A stretch of DNA of 64,000 nucleotides. It comes from Verrucosispora sp. WMMD573 (GTDB taxonomy: Bacteria; Actinomycetota; Actinomycetes; Mycobacteriales; Micromonosporaceae). The notes beneath the pieces are model-generated. The model did not search any database. It saw nothing but the letters and a program-made list of their open reading frames with translations, and had not been told where the DNA came from. How positions within the stretch are numbered: position 1 is the first letter of the stretch; the number at the start of each line of letters is the position of its first letter. The DNA is taken from positions 4,464,001 through 4,528,000 of the forward strand of contig NZ_CP114901.1 in NCBI RefSeq assembly GCF_027497175.1, given 5' to 3'. This document shows, in pieces, positions 53,822 through 60,949 of the stretch. The translations under genes were made by a program, and so were the position numbers.

Positions 53822-54380
53822 CGGGGCGCCCCCACCGTCCCCGCATCGACCATCCGGGCGATAAGCCGTCGGGCGGCGAGCCCGCCGGTGTCGATGTTGA
53901 TGCTGAGTTCCTGGTACTTGTCCGGCTCGGACGCGATCACCTGCTCCAGGATGTTCAGCGCCGTCACGTCCTGCATGACCACCGTGCGGTTGCTCTGGTG
54001 CAGGTACTCGCTCACCGACTCGTCGTCGATGGCGAAGTCGCGGGCGACCGCCCAGAAGTCGTAGGTGGTGTGCTCCGTCGACGGCGTGATGGCGTACACG
54101 ATCTCGGCGTGGAAGGCGTCGCTGTCCTCGCCCTCGGCGGGCGGGTAGAGGCCTGGTCGTAGGTGAAACCGTGATAGCCGCAGACGATGGTGTCGCCGTC
54201 GAGGCGGCTCTCCGACAGCGGGTAGCGACGGTGCACGCACCTGTCGGCGAGCGCCACGGCCTCCCCGGACTCGGTGCGGTAGAGAACCAGCGGCTCACCC
54301 AGCACGGTGCGGGCGAGCAGGTCCCGCCCGACCTCGTTGCGGTAGGCCGTCACGTACCACTGGTTGCGGGCGAACGCCAT
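53818..54380 (-). pseudogene. Internally deleted Rieske oxygenase (vanillate O-demethylase alpha-like)
   Basis: Starts normally with MAFARNQWYVTAYRNEVG, GEPLVLYRTESGEAVALADRC and the Rieske ligands C-x-H and C-x-x-H in CVHRRYPL and CGYHGFTYD. At about 54150 the frame shifts to GLYPPAEGEDSDAFHAEIVY and continues as the authentic C terminus (DFWAVARDFAIDDESV, QDVTALNILEQVI) to a stop at 53818. Only about 180 of the roughly 340 residues of VanA-type oxygenases remain; the mononuclear-iron site lies in the missing part. An out-of-frame internal deletion is the simplest cause, so the gene is inactive. Confidence 0.88.
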
Positions 54381-54460
54381 GGTGACCCCACCTCTCTCGC
54401 CGACGGACCGGGGGCGCGGTCGGATGATCCCGTGACCCGACCGGTGACCGGCAGCGCCTA

Positions 54461-54475
54461 TTTCACTCAGTGAAA
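54461..54475. promoter_or_regulatory. Perfect 15-bp palindrome (IclR-type operator candidate)
   Basis: TTTCACT-C-AGTGAAA, between the oxygenase start (80 bases away on the minus strand) and the divergent MFS gene. Probably the old binding site of the IclR regulator whose remnant lies at 52570. Confidence 0.55.
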
Positions 54476-54479
54476 GGCC

Positions 54480-55811
54480 ATGCGGCCTTTCGCCGGTCGC
54501 CGCGACGCTGCGATGATCGTCGGCGTGACGGGGGTCGAGGAACCAGTGCGTACGGATGCAGCTCCCCGCCCGGACGAGGGCGGCCTGGGGGCTCGGTTCT
54601 GGCGGCTCTGGTCGGCGTCGGCGGTGTCCAACCTGGCCGACGGGATCGTCAAGATCGCGCTGCCGTTGGTCGCCGTCGGCTACACCCGCTCACCGCTGCT
54701 GGTGGCCGGGGTCGCCACCGCGTACAGCCTGCCCTGGCTGCTGTTCGCGCTGCCGGCCGGCGCCCTCGCCGACCGGCTCGACCGGCGGCGGGTGATGCTC
54801 GCCGCCAACACCCTGCGCGCGGCACTCATCGGCGCACTGGCGCTGGCGGCGGCCTTCGACGCCGGGTCGATCTGGCTGATCTACCTGGTGGCACTCGGCC
54901 TCGGCGTCGCCGAGACCCTCTACGACACCTCCGCCCAGTCGATCCTGCCCCAGGTGGTCACCCGCGACCAGCTACCCCGGGCCAACGGCCGACTGGCCGC
55001 CGTGGAACTCGCCGCCAACCAGTTCATCGGCCCGCCACTCGCCGGTTTCCTGATCGCCGCCGGAGTGGCCCTGGCGCTCGCCGGGCCGGCGGTGCTGTGG
55101 GCGCTTGCCGTCGCCGCGCTGCTCCTGGTCGCCGGCCGGTTCCGGATCGAACGCGACGCCCCGACCACGATGCGGGCCGACATCGCCGAGGGGCTGCGTT
55201 TCCTCTGGCGGCACCGGCTGCTGCGCACCCTGGCCACGATGGTCGGGACCAGCAACTTCATCACCAGCGGCATCTTCGCCGTGCTGGTGCTCTACGCGGT
55301 CGGCCCGGACTCGGCCATCGGCCTCACCGAACCCGGGTACGGGGTCCTGCTCACCACCATCGCCGCCGGCATCGTGCTCGGCTCGGTCGCCACCGCCAAG
55401 ATCGAACAACGGCTCGGGCGGTCCCGCACCCTGGCGCTCTCCGTGCTGGCGATGGCCGCCGTCGTCGGCGTACCGGCGCTGAGCACCAACCCCTTCGTGA
55501 TCGGCACGGTCTTCTTCGTGGGCGGGATCCTGCTCGCCACCTGGAACGTCATCACCATCTCGCTACGCCAACGCATCACCCCGGACCGGCTGCTCGGCCG
55601 GGTCAACAGCGGCTACCGCATGCTGGCCTGGGGAAGCATGCCGGCCGGCGCGCTGGTCGGGGGTCTGCTGGCCGAGGCGTTCGGCCTCCGCGCGGTCTTC
55701 GCCATCCTGGGGTCGCTGACGTTGACCCTGCTGCTCGGCATGTTCGTCGTCACCGACGCCAACATCGACGCCGCCGAGAGAGACGCCGCCGAACGCGACG
55801 AGGCGCGCTGA
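54480..55811 (+). CDS. MFS transporter (MFS_3 / EntS-like exporter)
   Basis: 443 residues from ATG 54480; GTG 54546 with GAGGAA upstream is an equally good start (421 residues). Twelve membrane helices are expected: FWRLWSASAVSNLADGIVKIALPLVAV opens the protein; the loop motif ADRLDRRRVMLAANTLR is the MFS signature; FGLRAVFAILGSLTLTLLLGM near the end. ETLYDTSAQSILPQVVTRDQLPRANGRL is typical of the EntS/tetracenomycin-like exporter group. Substrate unknown. The C terminus has a repeated AAERDAAERDEA helix. Confidence 0.88.
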   Translation: MRPFAGRRDAAMIVGVTGVEEPVRTDAAPRPDEGGLGARFWRLWSASAVSNLADGIVKIALPLVAVGYTRSPLLVAGVATAYSLPWLLFALPAGALADRLDRRRVMLAANTLRAALIGALALAAAFDAGSIWLIYLVALGLGVAETLYDTSAQSILPQVVTRDQLPRANGRLAAVELAANQFIGPPLAGFLIAAGVALALAGPAVLWALAVAALLLVAGRFRIERDAPTTMRADIAEGLRFLWRHRLLRTLATMVGTSNFITSGIFAVLVLYAVGPDSAIGLTEPGYGVLLTTIAAGIVLGSVATAKIEQRLGRSRTLALSVLAMAAVVGVPALSTNPFVIGTVFFVGGILLATWNVITISLRQRITPDRLLGRVNSGYRMLAWGSMPAGALVGGLLAEAFGLRAVFAILGSLTLTLLLGMFVVTDANIDAAERDAAERDEAR

Positions 55812-55880
55812 TCCTGCGGTCCGATGGGGCGCTGGAGCCGGCGGTAAGCGAGACTCGGATCGAGATCCATGCACGATCGG

Positions 55881-55886
55881 TACAGT
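55881..55886 (+). promoter_or_regulatory. -10 box of a leaderless promoter
   Basis: TACAGT, six bases before GTG 55893, with no ribosome-binding sequence between. Confidence 0.45.
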
Positions 55887-55892
55887 GCCCGA

Positions 55893-56495
55893 GTGAAAGG
55901 GTCCGAGGAGCGGGTGATCGACCTGGACGTGATCGGCGAGCGGTCGCTCCGGTCCGGCGGCGGACCGCGGTACTGGTGGCGGCGGTTGGGAGTATCCGCC
56001 CGGGTGCCGGTCCTGGTCGCGCTGGGCTTGTTCCTACTGGGAGGCGTGATTGGGGGCACCGTTACGCACGAGTGGGTTCTCACGCAGCAGGATCAGGCGG
56101 AGGCTTCGGACATTTCGGTGTTGGTGCTCGCCGAAACGACAGGTCTGATGACGGCTGGTGTTGACGGGCAGCGAGTGCGTGTCGACGGGCAGATGGCGGT
56201 CGTGAATGCCGGTCCGCGGTCGATCAATGTCCAGGATCTGACGGGGGACCAGCAAGGGCTCACCCTGCGGGCCATCGAGAAGCAACGGTGGATCCAACCC
56301 GCCGCCTGGTTGAGAGTTGACGTCACCGCGACATTGGACTGTGCCATCGGCATTCCGGCTGAGCCCGTTGCGCTCCAGATAGTGGTTCAGACCGATGACG
56401 GACGGTTCAGCCAAGTGTCGATCCCCGTGGCACTTCAGCACACTCGTTGGCAGGAATCGGTGGATCGATCATGCGTCGGTGTCGGGGGCAACTAG
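55893..56495 (+). CDS. Hypothetical membrane-anchored protein
   Basis: 200 residues from GTG 55893, chosen because of the -10 box six bases upstream; ATG 55869 in the same frame is the alternative. One membrane helix, VPVLVALGLFLLGGVIGGTV (about residues 41-60), with a short basic cytoplasmic N terminus and an external domain of about 135 residues (LAETTGLMTAGVDGQRVRVDGQMAVVNAG), beta-rich and with two cysteines. No family recognised. Codon use is less GC-extreme than its neighbours, which together with the following repeats suggests acquired DNA. Confidence 0.65.
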   Translation: MKGSEERVIDLDVIGERSLRSGGGPRYWWRRLGVSARVPVLVALGLFLLGGVIGGTVTHEWVLTQQDQAEASDISVLVLAETTGLMTAGVDGQRVRVDGQMAVVNAGPRSINVQDLTGDQQGLTLRAIEKQRWIQPAAWLRVDVTATLDCAIGIPAEPVALQIVVQTDDGRFSQVSIPVALQHTRWQESVDRSCVGVGGN

Positions 56496-56655
56496 TGCCA
56501 AGACCAGTGCCGGCCGTAGCCACTGGCCCTGCGGATAGGACAACAACGGGGAAACTGTCGCCTCGAAGCGAACGGAGACGACAACAACAGGGAAGTTGCA
56601 CTCACGCTTAGCCAAGCAACACGCCGGACGGCAGCGTTCCACCCCGTTGGTCGCG
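56496..56655 (+). repeat. Intergenic stretch with short direct repeats
   Basis: ACAACAACGGGGAAACTG (56540-56557) and ACAACAACAGGGAAGTTG (56581-56598) are imperfect direct repeats 41 bp apart. Nothing else is recognised. Confidence 0.4.
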
Positions 56656-56661
56656 GATACT
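56656..56661 (+). promoter_or_regulatory. -10 box of a leaderless promoter
   Basis: GATACT, six bases before ATG 56668; no Shine-Dalgarno sequence. Confidence 0.5.
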
Positions 56662-56667
56662 GGCCGG

Positions 56668-57234
56668 ATGGTGGAGGAACAGTGCATCGGGTCGACGCGG
56701 TGGACGATCCACGGTGAGCGGGTGGTGGATGGTAGCCGGCGGGCGCGGTTGAGCATCGCTGATGTGGAGTTGCCGGATGGGGTGCGGTTCGAGCAGTACG
56801 TGATCCGGGCGCCTCGGTCGGCGATGGCTGCGGTGCTTGACGGTCAGGAGCGGTTGTTGCTGATGCGGCGGCATCGGTTCGTGTTTGATCGGTGGGTGTG
56901 GGAGCTGCCCGGTGGCTACGTCGATGAGGGGGAGGACCCGGCGGCGTGTGCGGTCCGGGAGGTTGAGGAGGAGACCGGTTGGCGTCCGGGTGCGGTGGAG
57001 TCGCTGCTGTCGTTCCAGCCGTGGGTGGCGACCGCAGACGCGGAGAACCTGCTGTTTCTTGCCCGTGATGCGGAGCACATCGGCGCGCCGGTGGACGTGA
57101 ACGAGGCCGAGCGGGTGGCTTGGATCCCGCTTGAGGAGGCCCGGCATCTCGTCTCCCAGGGCGAGATCGTGGGTGCCGGTACGGTCATTGCCGTATTGGA
57201 ACTGGTCGCGCGTAAGGCTCACGGCGAGTTGTAG
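56668..57234 (+). CDS. NUDIX hydrolase
   Basis: 188 residues from ATG 56668 (leaderless; an open extension upstream is not used). The Nudix box GGYVDEGEDPAACAVREVEEETGW matches G-x5-E-x7-R-E-U-x-E-E-x-G-U exactly. Preceding MRRHRFVFDRWVWELPGG and later TADAENLLFLARDAE resemble ADP-ribose/nucleotide-sugar pyrophosphatases. Ends one base before the stop of the convergent XRE gene, a pairing probably conserved as a unit. Likely hydrolyses a nucleoside diphosphate derivative. Confidence 0.9.
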   Translation: MVEEQCIGSTRWTIHGERVVDGSRRARLSIADVELPDGVRFEQYVIRAPRSAMAAVLDGQERLLLMRRHRFVFDRWVWELPGGYVDEGEDPAACAVREVEEETGWRPGAVESLLSFQPWVATADAENLLFLARDAEHIGAPVDVNEAERVAWIPLEEARHLVSQGEIVGAGTVIAVLELVARKAHGEL

Positions 57235-58689
57235 TCAGCGGCGCTGCCCGAGGACAGCATCGATGCGGGTGATGAGGTTCCGGACTGCTGGTCGGCGGCG
57301 GTGTGCCATGAGGTCCGATTGCAGGTCACGCACGTAGCGGACGGCGCGGGCGGACTTCAGTTGCGTGGTAAGGGTGAGGGCTTGTCCGCCGATGGCGCTG
57401 GCGCGGTCGGGCTCGCTGTGGCGGGCCTGGATGGTGGCCAGGAGCGCGAGGTTGAAGGCTTTGCCGCGTACGTAGAGTTCGTCCATCAGCAGCGAGCGGG
57501 CGGCGAAGCGTTCGGCATGGCGGTGATGGCCGAGTGCGGTGAAGCAGTGGCCGAACTTGGCTGACAGATTCGCCTCGTCGAAGTAGCCGAGCCACTGCGG
57601 GTCGCTGCTGCGGTCGGCTCGGTCGAGGGCTCGTTCCGCCTGGTGCAGTGCGGTGGCGCAGGCGGCCGAGTCGCGGGAGGCGGCGTGGGCGTGGGCTTCC
57701 ATGACCAGCGCTTCGGCGGTCAGGACGGTGATTCCGGCGCGGTCTGCGGTGTGTCGGGCTGCCCGGGCGAGGTCGATGCCGGTGGCGGTGTGGCCGAGGT
57801 AGGTGGCTTGGTGGCTCATCGCGGCGAGGATTTCGGCACCCAAGCCGGGATCGTCGGCGGTGCGGGCCAGGTCGAGGGCATGGGTGAGGTATCGCTGGGC
57901 GAGGCCGTGCTCGGCCATGTCGTACGCCTGCCAGCCGGCGAGCTGCGTCAACTCGGCAACGGCGGTGAGCAGCTTGCGGCCGGTTTGCGGGTCGTATCGG
58001 CCCTCCGTCAGCAGGGGCGTGACCTCCTGGTGAAGGTAGCGGGTTACATTCTCGCGGGCGTGGCCGCCGCCGTACTGGTTGTCGAGCCGTCGGTATGTGG
58101 CGGTCATCTCGCGGATGGTGTCGATGTCGGGCTTACCGACCGTTCGGCGGCCCTCCTGCGCGACGGGTTGCGGGCTGGTGGCGGTGAACCAACGCAGCGC
58201 TGGCAAGGTGTACGCGGCGGAGCTGAACACGGTCTGGCGGAGTACTTCTCGACGGTTCACGTCGCCTTCCCATAGCTGCGCGACAGCGCGCACATCCTCA
58301 CGCCAGGAGCGGTTGGCCGGCACATCACTTTGCCGGCCGTCCCGACGATTGACCATGTCAGGGCGACATGACCGCCGGCGCGGAGCGAGACCAAGCGTCA
58401 TCCGTGACTCGTCGGGCATACCGCAGCCGTCGGCGATTCGCTCCAGCACCTCAATGGAGGTCACCCGCCGGCCGGCGATGATCCGGCTGACGTAACCCTG
58501 CTCCAGGCCTACGGCGGCACCGATGCGCGTCTGGCTCGCCCCGGTGTGCCGGGAGAACAGCCGAAACAGTGCGCCAACATCGCGGGTAGCCAGTGCCGTA
58601 CGTACGTCCTCGCGTGACCAGAGGTCATCAGGAATCCGAAGATGGTCGAGCAGCACAGCGGCTCCCAGCGTCGTGAGTCGACTACTCAT
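57235..58689 (-). CDS. XRE-family HTH regulator with TPR-like C terminus
   Basis: 484 residues from ATG 58689 (TTG 58698 possible). HTH about 45-100: LFRLFSRHTGASQTRIGAAVGLEQGYVSRIIAGRRVTSIEVLERIADGCGM. After a basic linker the rest is helical and repeat-like (AQRYLTHALDLARTADD, ATGIDLARAARHTADRAG, ERFAARSLLMDELYVRG), as in TPR-containing actinobacterial regulators. Promoter guess on the minus strand: TCGACC, 17 bp, TAGGCT (58704-58709). It is divergent from five micro-ORFs, which it probably controls, and convergent without gap with the NUDIX gene. No DUF5753/Scr1 domain. Confidence 0.85.
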   Translation of the reverse strand: MSSRLTTLGAAVLLDHLRIPDDLWSREDVRTALATRDVGALFRLFSRHTGASQTRIGAAVGLEQGYVSRIIAGRRVTSIEVLERIADGCGMPDESRMTLGLAPRRRSCRPDMVNRRDGRQSDVPANRSWREDVRAVAQLWEGDVNRREVLRQTVFSSAAYTLPALRWFTATSPQPVAQEGRRTVGKPDIDTIREMTATYRRLDNQYGGGHARENVTRYLHQEVTPLLTEGRYDPQTGRKLLTAVAELTQLAGWQAYDMAEHGLAQRYLTHALDLARTADDPGLGAEILAAMSHQATYLGHTATGIDLARAARHTADRAGITVLTAEALVMEAHAHAASRDSAACATALHQAERALDRADRSSDPQWLGYFDEANLSAKFGHCFTALGHHRHAERFAARSLLMDELYVRGKAFNLALLATIQARHSEPDRASAIGGQALTLTTQLKSARAVRYVRDLQSDLMAHRRRPAVRNLITRIDAVLGQRR

Positions 58690-58804
58690 GGTGCTCAACG
58701 TGGAGCCTATGGTCGTTCTCCGGGCTGGTCGAGGCAGCCCATATCACCGTGACATGACCAGCCGACATGGCCGCCGCAGCTAGTCCGGCGGAATCGTCTC
58801 GCAC

Positions 58805-58915
58805 ATGAACTTCGACGCCGACCACGCGCCGGGCCTGGTGTGGGAAGGCACCCTCCACGGCCCAGAAGCTCTCACCCGGTCCGCCCTCGTGACCCTGAGC
58901 GAGGGGGGACTGTGA
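58805..58915 (+). CDS. Micro-ORF 1, 36 residues
   Basis: Begins MNFDADHAPGLVWEGT; acidic and Leu-rich, no recognised domain. It is the only possible start after an in-frame stop at 58781. Supported mainly by its GTGA overlap with the next ORF, the same junction used throughout this set. No ribosome site is seen. Could be a leader peptide coupling translation to the downstream ORFs. Confidence 0.4.
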   Translation: MNFDADHAPGLVWEGTLHGPEALTRSALVTLSEGGL

Positions 58916-59139
58916 CCCTCCGATCGCACCTGTATGGGCTGATGCGATGGCTGCTGCGGCGTCCTGAACCGCCACCACCGCCGGGGACCGGCCAGCGGTA
59001 CCAGGACGTCGAGCAGGCGGCAGCGCAGCAACGGTTACTCGACCATGCGGCACGCCTGCGGCCCGACGGCAGCCCTGAGGCGGCGTTGGAAACGCCCGGC
59101 AAGCCAGCCAGCAGGCCTGAGCCAGGGAAAGTTCGGTGA
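58912..59139 (+). CDS. Micro-ORF 2, 75 residues
   Basis: GTG start behind GAGGGGGG. An amphipathic basic N terminus (TLRSHLYGLMRWLLRRPEPPPPP) precedes a helical, Gln/Ala-rich stretch (YQDVEQAAAQQRLLDHAARLRP) and a disordered tail. No known domain. Overlaps both neighbours by 4 nt. Confidence 0.55.
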   Translation: MTLRSHLYGLMRWLLRRPEPPPPPGTGQRYQDVEQAAAQQRLLDHAARLRPDGSPEAALETPGKPASRPEPGKVR

Positions 59140-59366
59140 GCCGAGCGATGGCGGATTCATTCAGCCGGTCAACTTCCAGCAGTCGGCGCGTCTCGTACGA
59201 CGAGTACCTGTCGGCCACCGCGTTGACGTTCGCCCGCCGGCATCGGCCGGTCTGGTCCTGGCAACTGTGGCGGCGTACCTGTCGCTGTGGTGCCGATCTG
59301 CCGTGTCGTGCCCGGCATCGGATTCCGATCAATCGGGGGCACTGGCCGCAGGAGGGTGAGCAGTGA
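59136..59366 (+). CDS. Micro-ORF 3, 76 residues, Cys/Trp-rich
   Basis: GTG start overlapping the previous stop. RVSYDEYLSATALTFARRHR is followed by WSWQLWRRTCRCGADLPC: three cysteines in C-x-C-x5-C spacing, possibly a small metal knuckle, then RHRIPINRGHWP. No family recognised. Confidence 0.55.
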   Translation: MSRAMADSFSRSTSSSRRVSYDEYLSATALTFARRHRPVWSWQLWRRTCRCGADLPCRARHRIPINRGHWPQEGEQ

Positions 59367-59542
59367 TCGGCGGCCCGGAGCAGGCGATCCTTGCGGTCCA
59401 TGTGCGCGGGCTCGACGGCATGTGCATCGGCTGCCGGGCGTGGTGGTCGCGGCTTGCCCCGTACCCCTGCTGGCAGGTGGAGTGGGCGACCAGCCGGCAG
59501 GCCCACGTGAGCGTCGCCCGGTTCCTGGGCGGTGTGCGGTGA
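59363..59542 (+). CDS. Micro-ORF 4, 59 residues, Cys/Trp-rich
   Basis: GTG 59363 behind GGAGGG, ending at 59542. ILAVHVRGLDGMCIGCRAWW, then APYPCWQVEWA: a C-x-x-C pair plus a third Cys in a Trp-rich setting, reminiscent of a zinc ribbon fragment. Overlaps both neighbours by GTGA. Confidence 0.55.
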   Translation: MIGGPEQAILAVHVRGLDGMCIGCRAWWSRLAPYPCWQVEWATSRQAHVSVARFLGGVR

Positions 59543-59820
59543 GCACCCACGGCCCGGTGCTGCCGATCTGGAGCTGCGGCGGCTGCGACCTGCCTTGGCC
59601 GTGTCCGACCCGGCGGCGGGAGCTGCGCGCGGAGTACGCGGATGCTCCGGTGTCGCTGGCCCTCTACCTCGGTGGCTATCTCGTGCAGGCAGCCGAGGAC
59701 ATGCCCTGGGCGCCGGCTGGCGCACTGCACCGCCGCTTCATCGGCTGGACCAGACAGCCGCCGGACGTGCCCCAGCGGAGTACCGCAACTGTGCCAGCCA
59801 AACCAGACCGGGCCAGATGA
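59539..59820 (+). CDS. Micro-ORF 5, 93 residues, Cys-rich N terminus
   Basis: GTG 59539. THGPVLPIWSCGGCDLPWPC carries C-x-x-C-x5-C, followed by a helical domain (RRRELRAEYADAPVSLALYLGGYLVQAAEDMPW, HRRFIGWTRQP). I recall similar small proteins next to XRE regulators in related actinomycetes but no established function. The clearest coding signal of the five. Confidence 0.65.
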   Translation: MSTHGPVLPIWSCGGCDLPWPCPTRRRELRAEYADAPVSLALYLGGYLVQAAEDMPWAPAGALHRRFIGWTRQPPDVPQRSTATVPAKPDRAR

Positions 59821-59872
59821 TCTCGGACGACGCCCGATCAGGCCGGCGTCCGGAGAGTCCGCACCGCACGCG

Positions 59873-60949
59873 TCAGTCGAACAGGACCACTGTGCGGGCG
59901 CCCTCGCCCCGGGCCATCCGGGCCAGCGCCTCCGGCGCGTCGTCGAGGGTGATCCGGTCGGTGACCAGGAAGTCGAGGTCGAAGGTGCCGTCGAGCACCG
60001 CGCGGGCCAGCTCGGGCACGTCGCGGTCCGGGTCGGAGGAGCCGTACACCGAGGAGCGCAGGGTGCGGGCGGAGTGGAAGATCTCCAGGGCGCTGAGGGC
60101 GAGCATGTCGTCCTTGCCGCCCATGCCGACCACGATGACCTGCCCGCCACGGCGGGTGGCCCGCCAGGCGGCGCGGATGGTGGTGGCCCGGCCGACGCAC
60201 TCGACCGCGTGGTCGACGCCCCGGCCGTCGGTGAGCGACCGTACCGCGCGGCTGAGGGTGTCGTCGGCGAGTAGGAAGTCGGTGGCGCCGGCGGCGTGAG
60301 CCAGTTCGGCCTTGGCGGGTGCGACGTCGACGGCGATGACGCGGGCGGCACCTGCCGCGCGGGCGGCGGCGACCGCGGAGAGGCCGACGCCGCCGAGACC
60401 GATGACGGCGACCGAGTCGCCGGGCCGCACGTCGGCGGTACGGCGGATCGCGCCGACGCCGGTGAGCACCGCGCAGCCGAGCAGCGCGGCGGTGGGGAAG
60501 GGCAGGTCCGGCGGTACGGCGACAACGGCCTGCTGCGGCACCACCACCTGCTCGGCGAGCGCACCGAGGCCGAGGGTGACGTGCAGCGGCTCGCCGTCGA
60601 TGGTGTGCCCGACGGTGGCGGCGGGGATGCCGGAGCGTTCGCAGAGCCACGGTTCGCCGTGCCCGCAGTACCAGCAGGACCGGCACGGGGGAGCCCAGTC
60701 GAGCACCACGTGGTCACCGACGGCGATCCGGTCGACGTCGGCGCCGACCTTGACCACCACGCCCGCGGCCTCGTGGCCGAGCAGCAGCGGGTACGGCGCG
60801 GCGATGGTGCCGTCGACCATGGACAGGTCGGAGTGGCAGACCCCGGCCGCTCGGACCGCCACCCGTACCTGGCCGGGGCCGATGGGAGGCGGCGAGACCT
60901 GTTCCACCCGGGGTGGCGTGCCGACGCCCCGGACCACCAGGCCCCTCAC
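59873..60949 (-). CDS. Zinc-dependent alcohol dehydrogenase
   Basis: 358 residues from GTG 60949. Medium-chain dehydrogenase: catalytic zinc ligands in GVCHSDLS and PLLLGHEAAG; structural zinc cysteines in CRSCWYCGHGEPWLC; NAD-binding VIGLGGVGLSAVAAARAAGA; ends RTVVLFD. Resembles AdhD/S-(hydroxymethyl)mycothiol-type class III-like alcohol dehydrogenases. Start overlaps the aldehyde dehydrogenase stop by GTGA, so an alcohol formed upstream is probably oxidised to aldehyde and then to acid by the pair. Confidence 0.92.
   Translation of the reverse strand: MRGLVVRGVGTPPRVEQVSPPPIGPGQVRVAVRAAGVCHSDLSMVDGTIAAPYPLLLGHEAAGVVVKVGADVDRIAVGDHVVLDWAPPCRSCWYCGHGEPWLCERSGIPAATVGHTIDGEPLHVTLGLGALAEQVVVPQQAVVAVPPDLPFPTAALLGCAVLTGVGAIRRTADVRPGDSVAVIGLGGVGLSAVAAARAAGAARVIAVDVAPAKAELAHAAGATDFLLADDTLSRAVRSLTDGRGVDHAVECVGRATTIRAAWRATRRGGQVIVVGMGGKDDMLALSALEIFHSARTLRSSVYGSSDPDRDVPELARAVLDGTFDLDFLVTDRITLDDAPEALARMARGEGARTVVLFD

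Noticed and set aside
53594..54298. 234-codon minus-strand frame
   Set aside because: Composite of a shadow of the decayed oxygenase and the genuine 75-residue protein starting at 53821.
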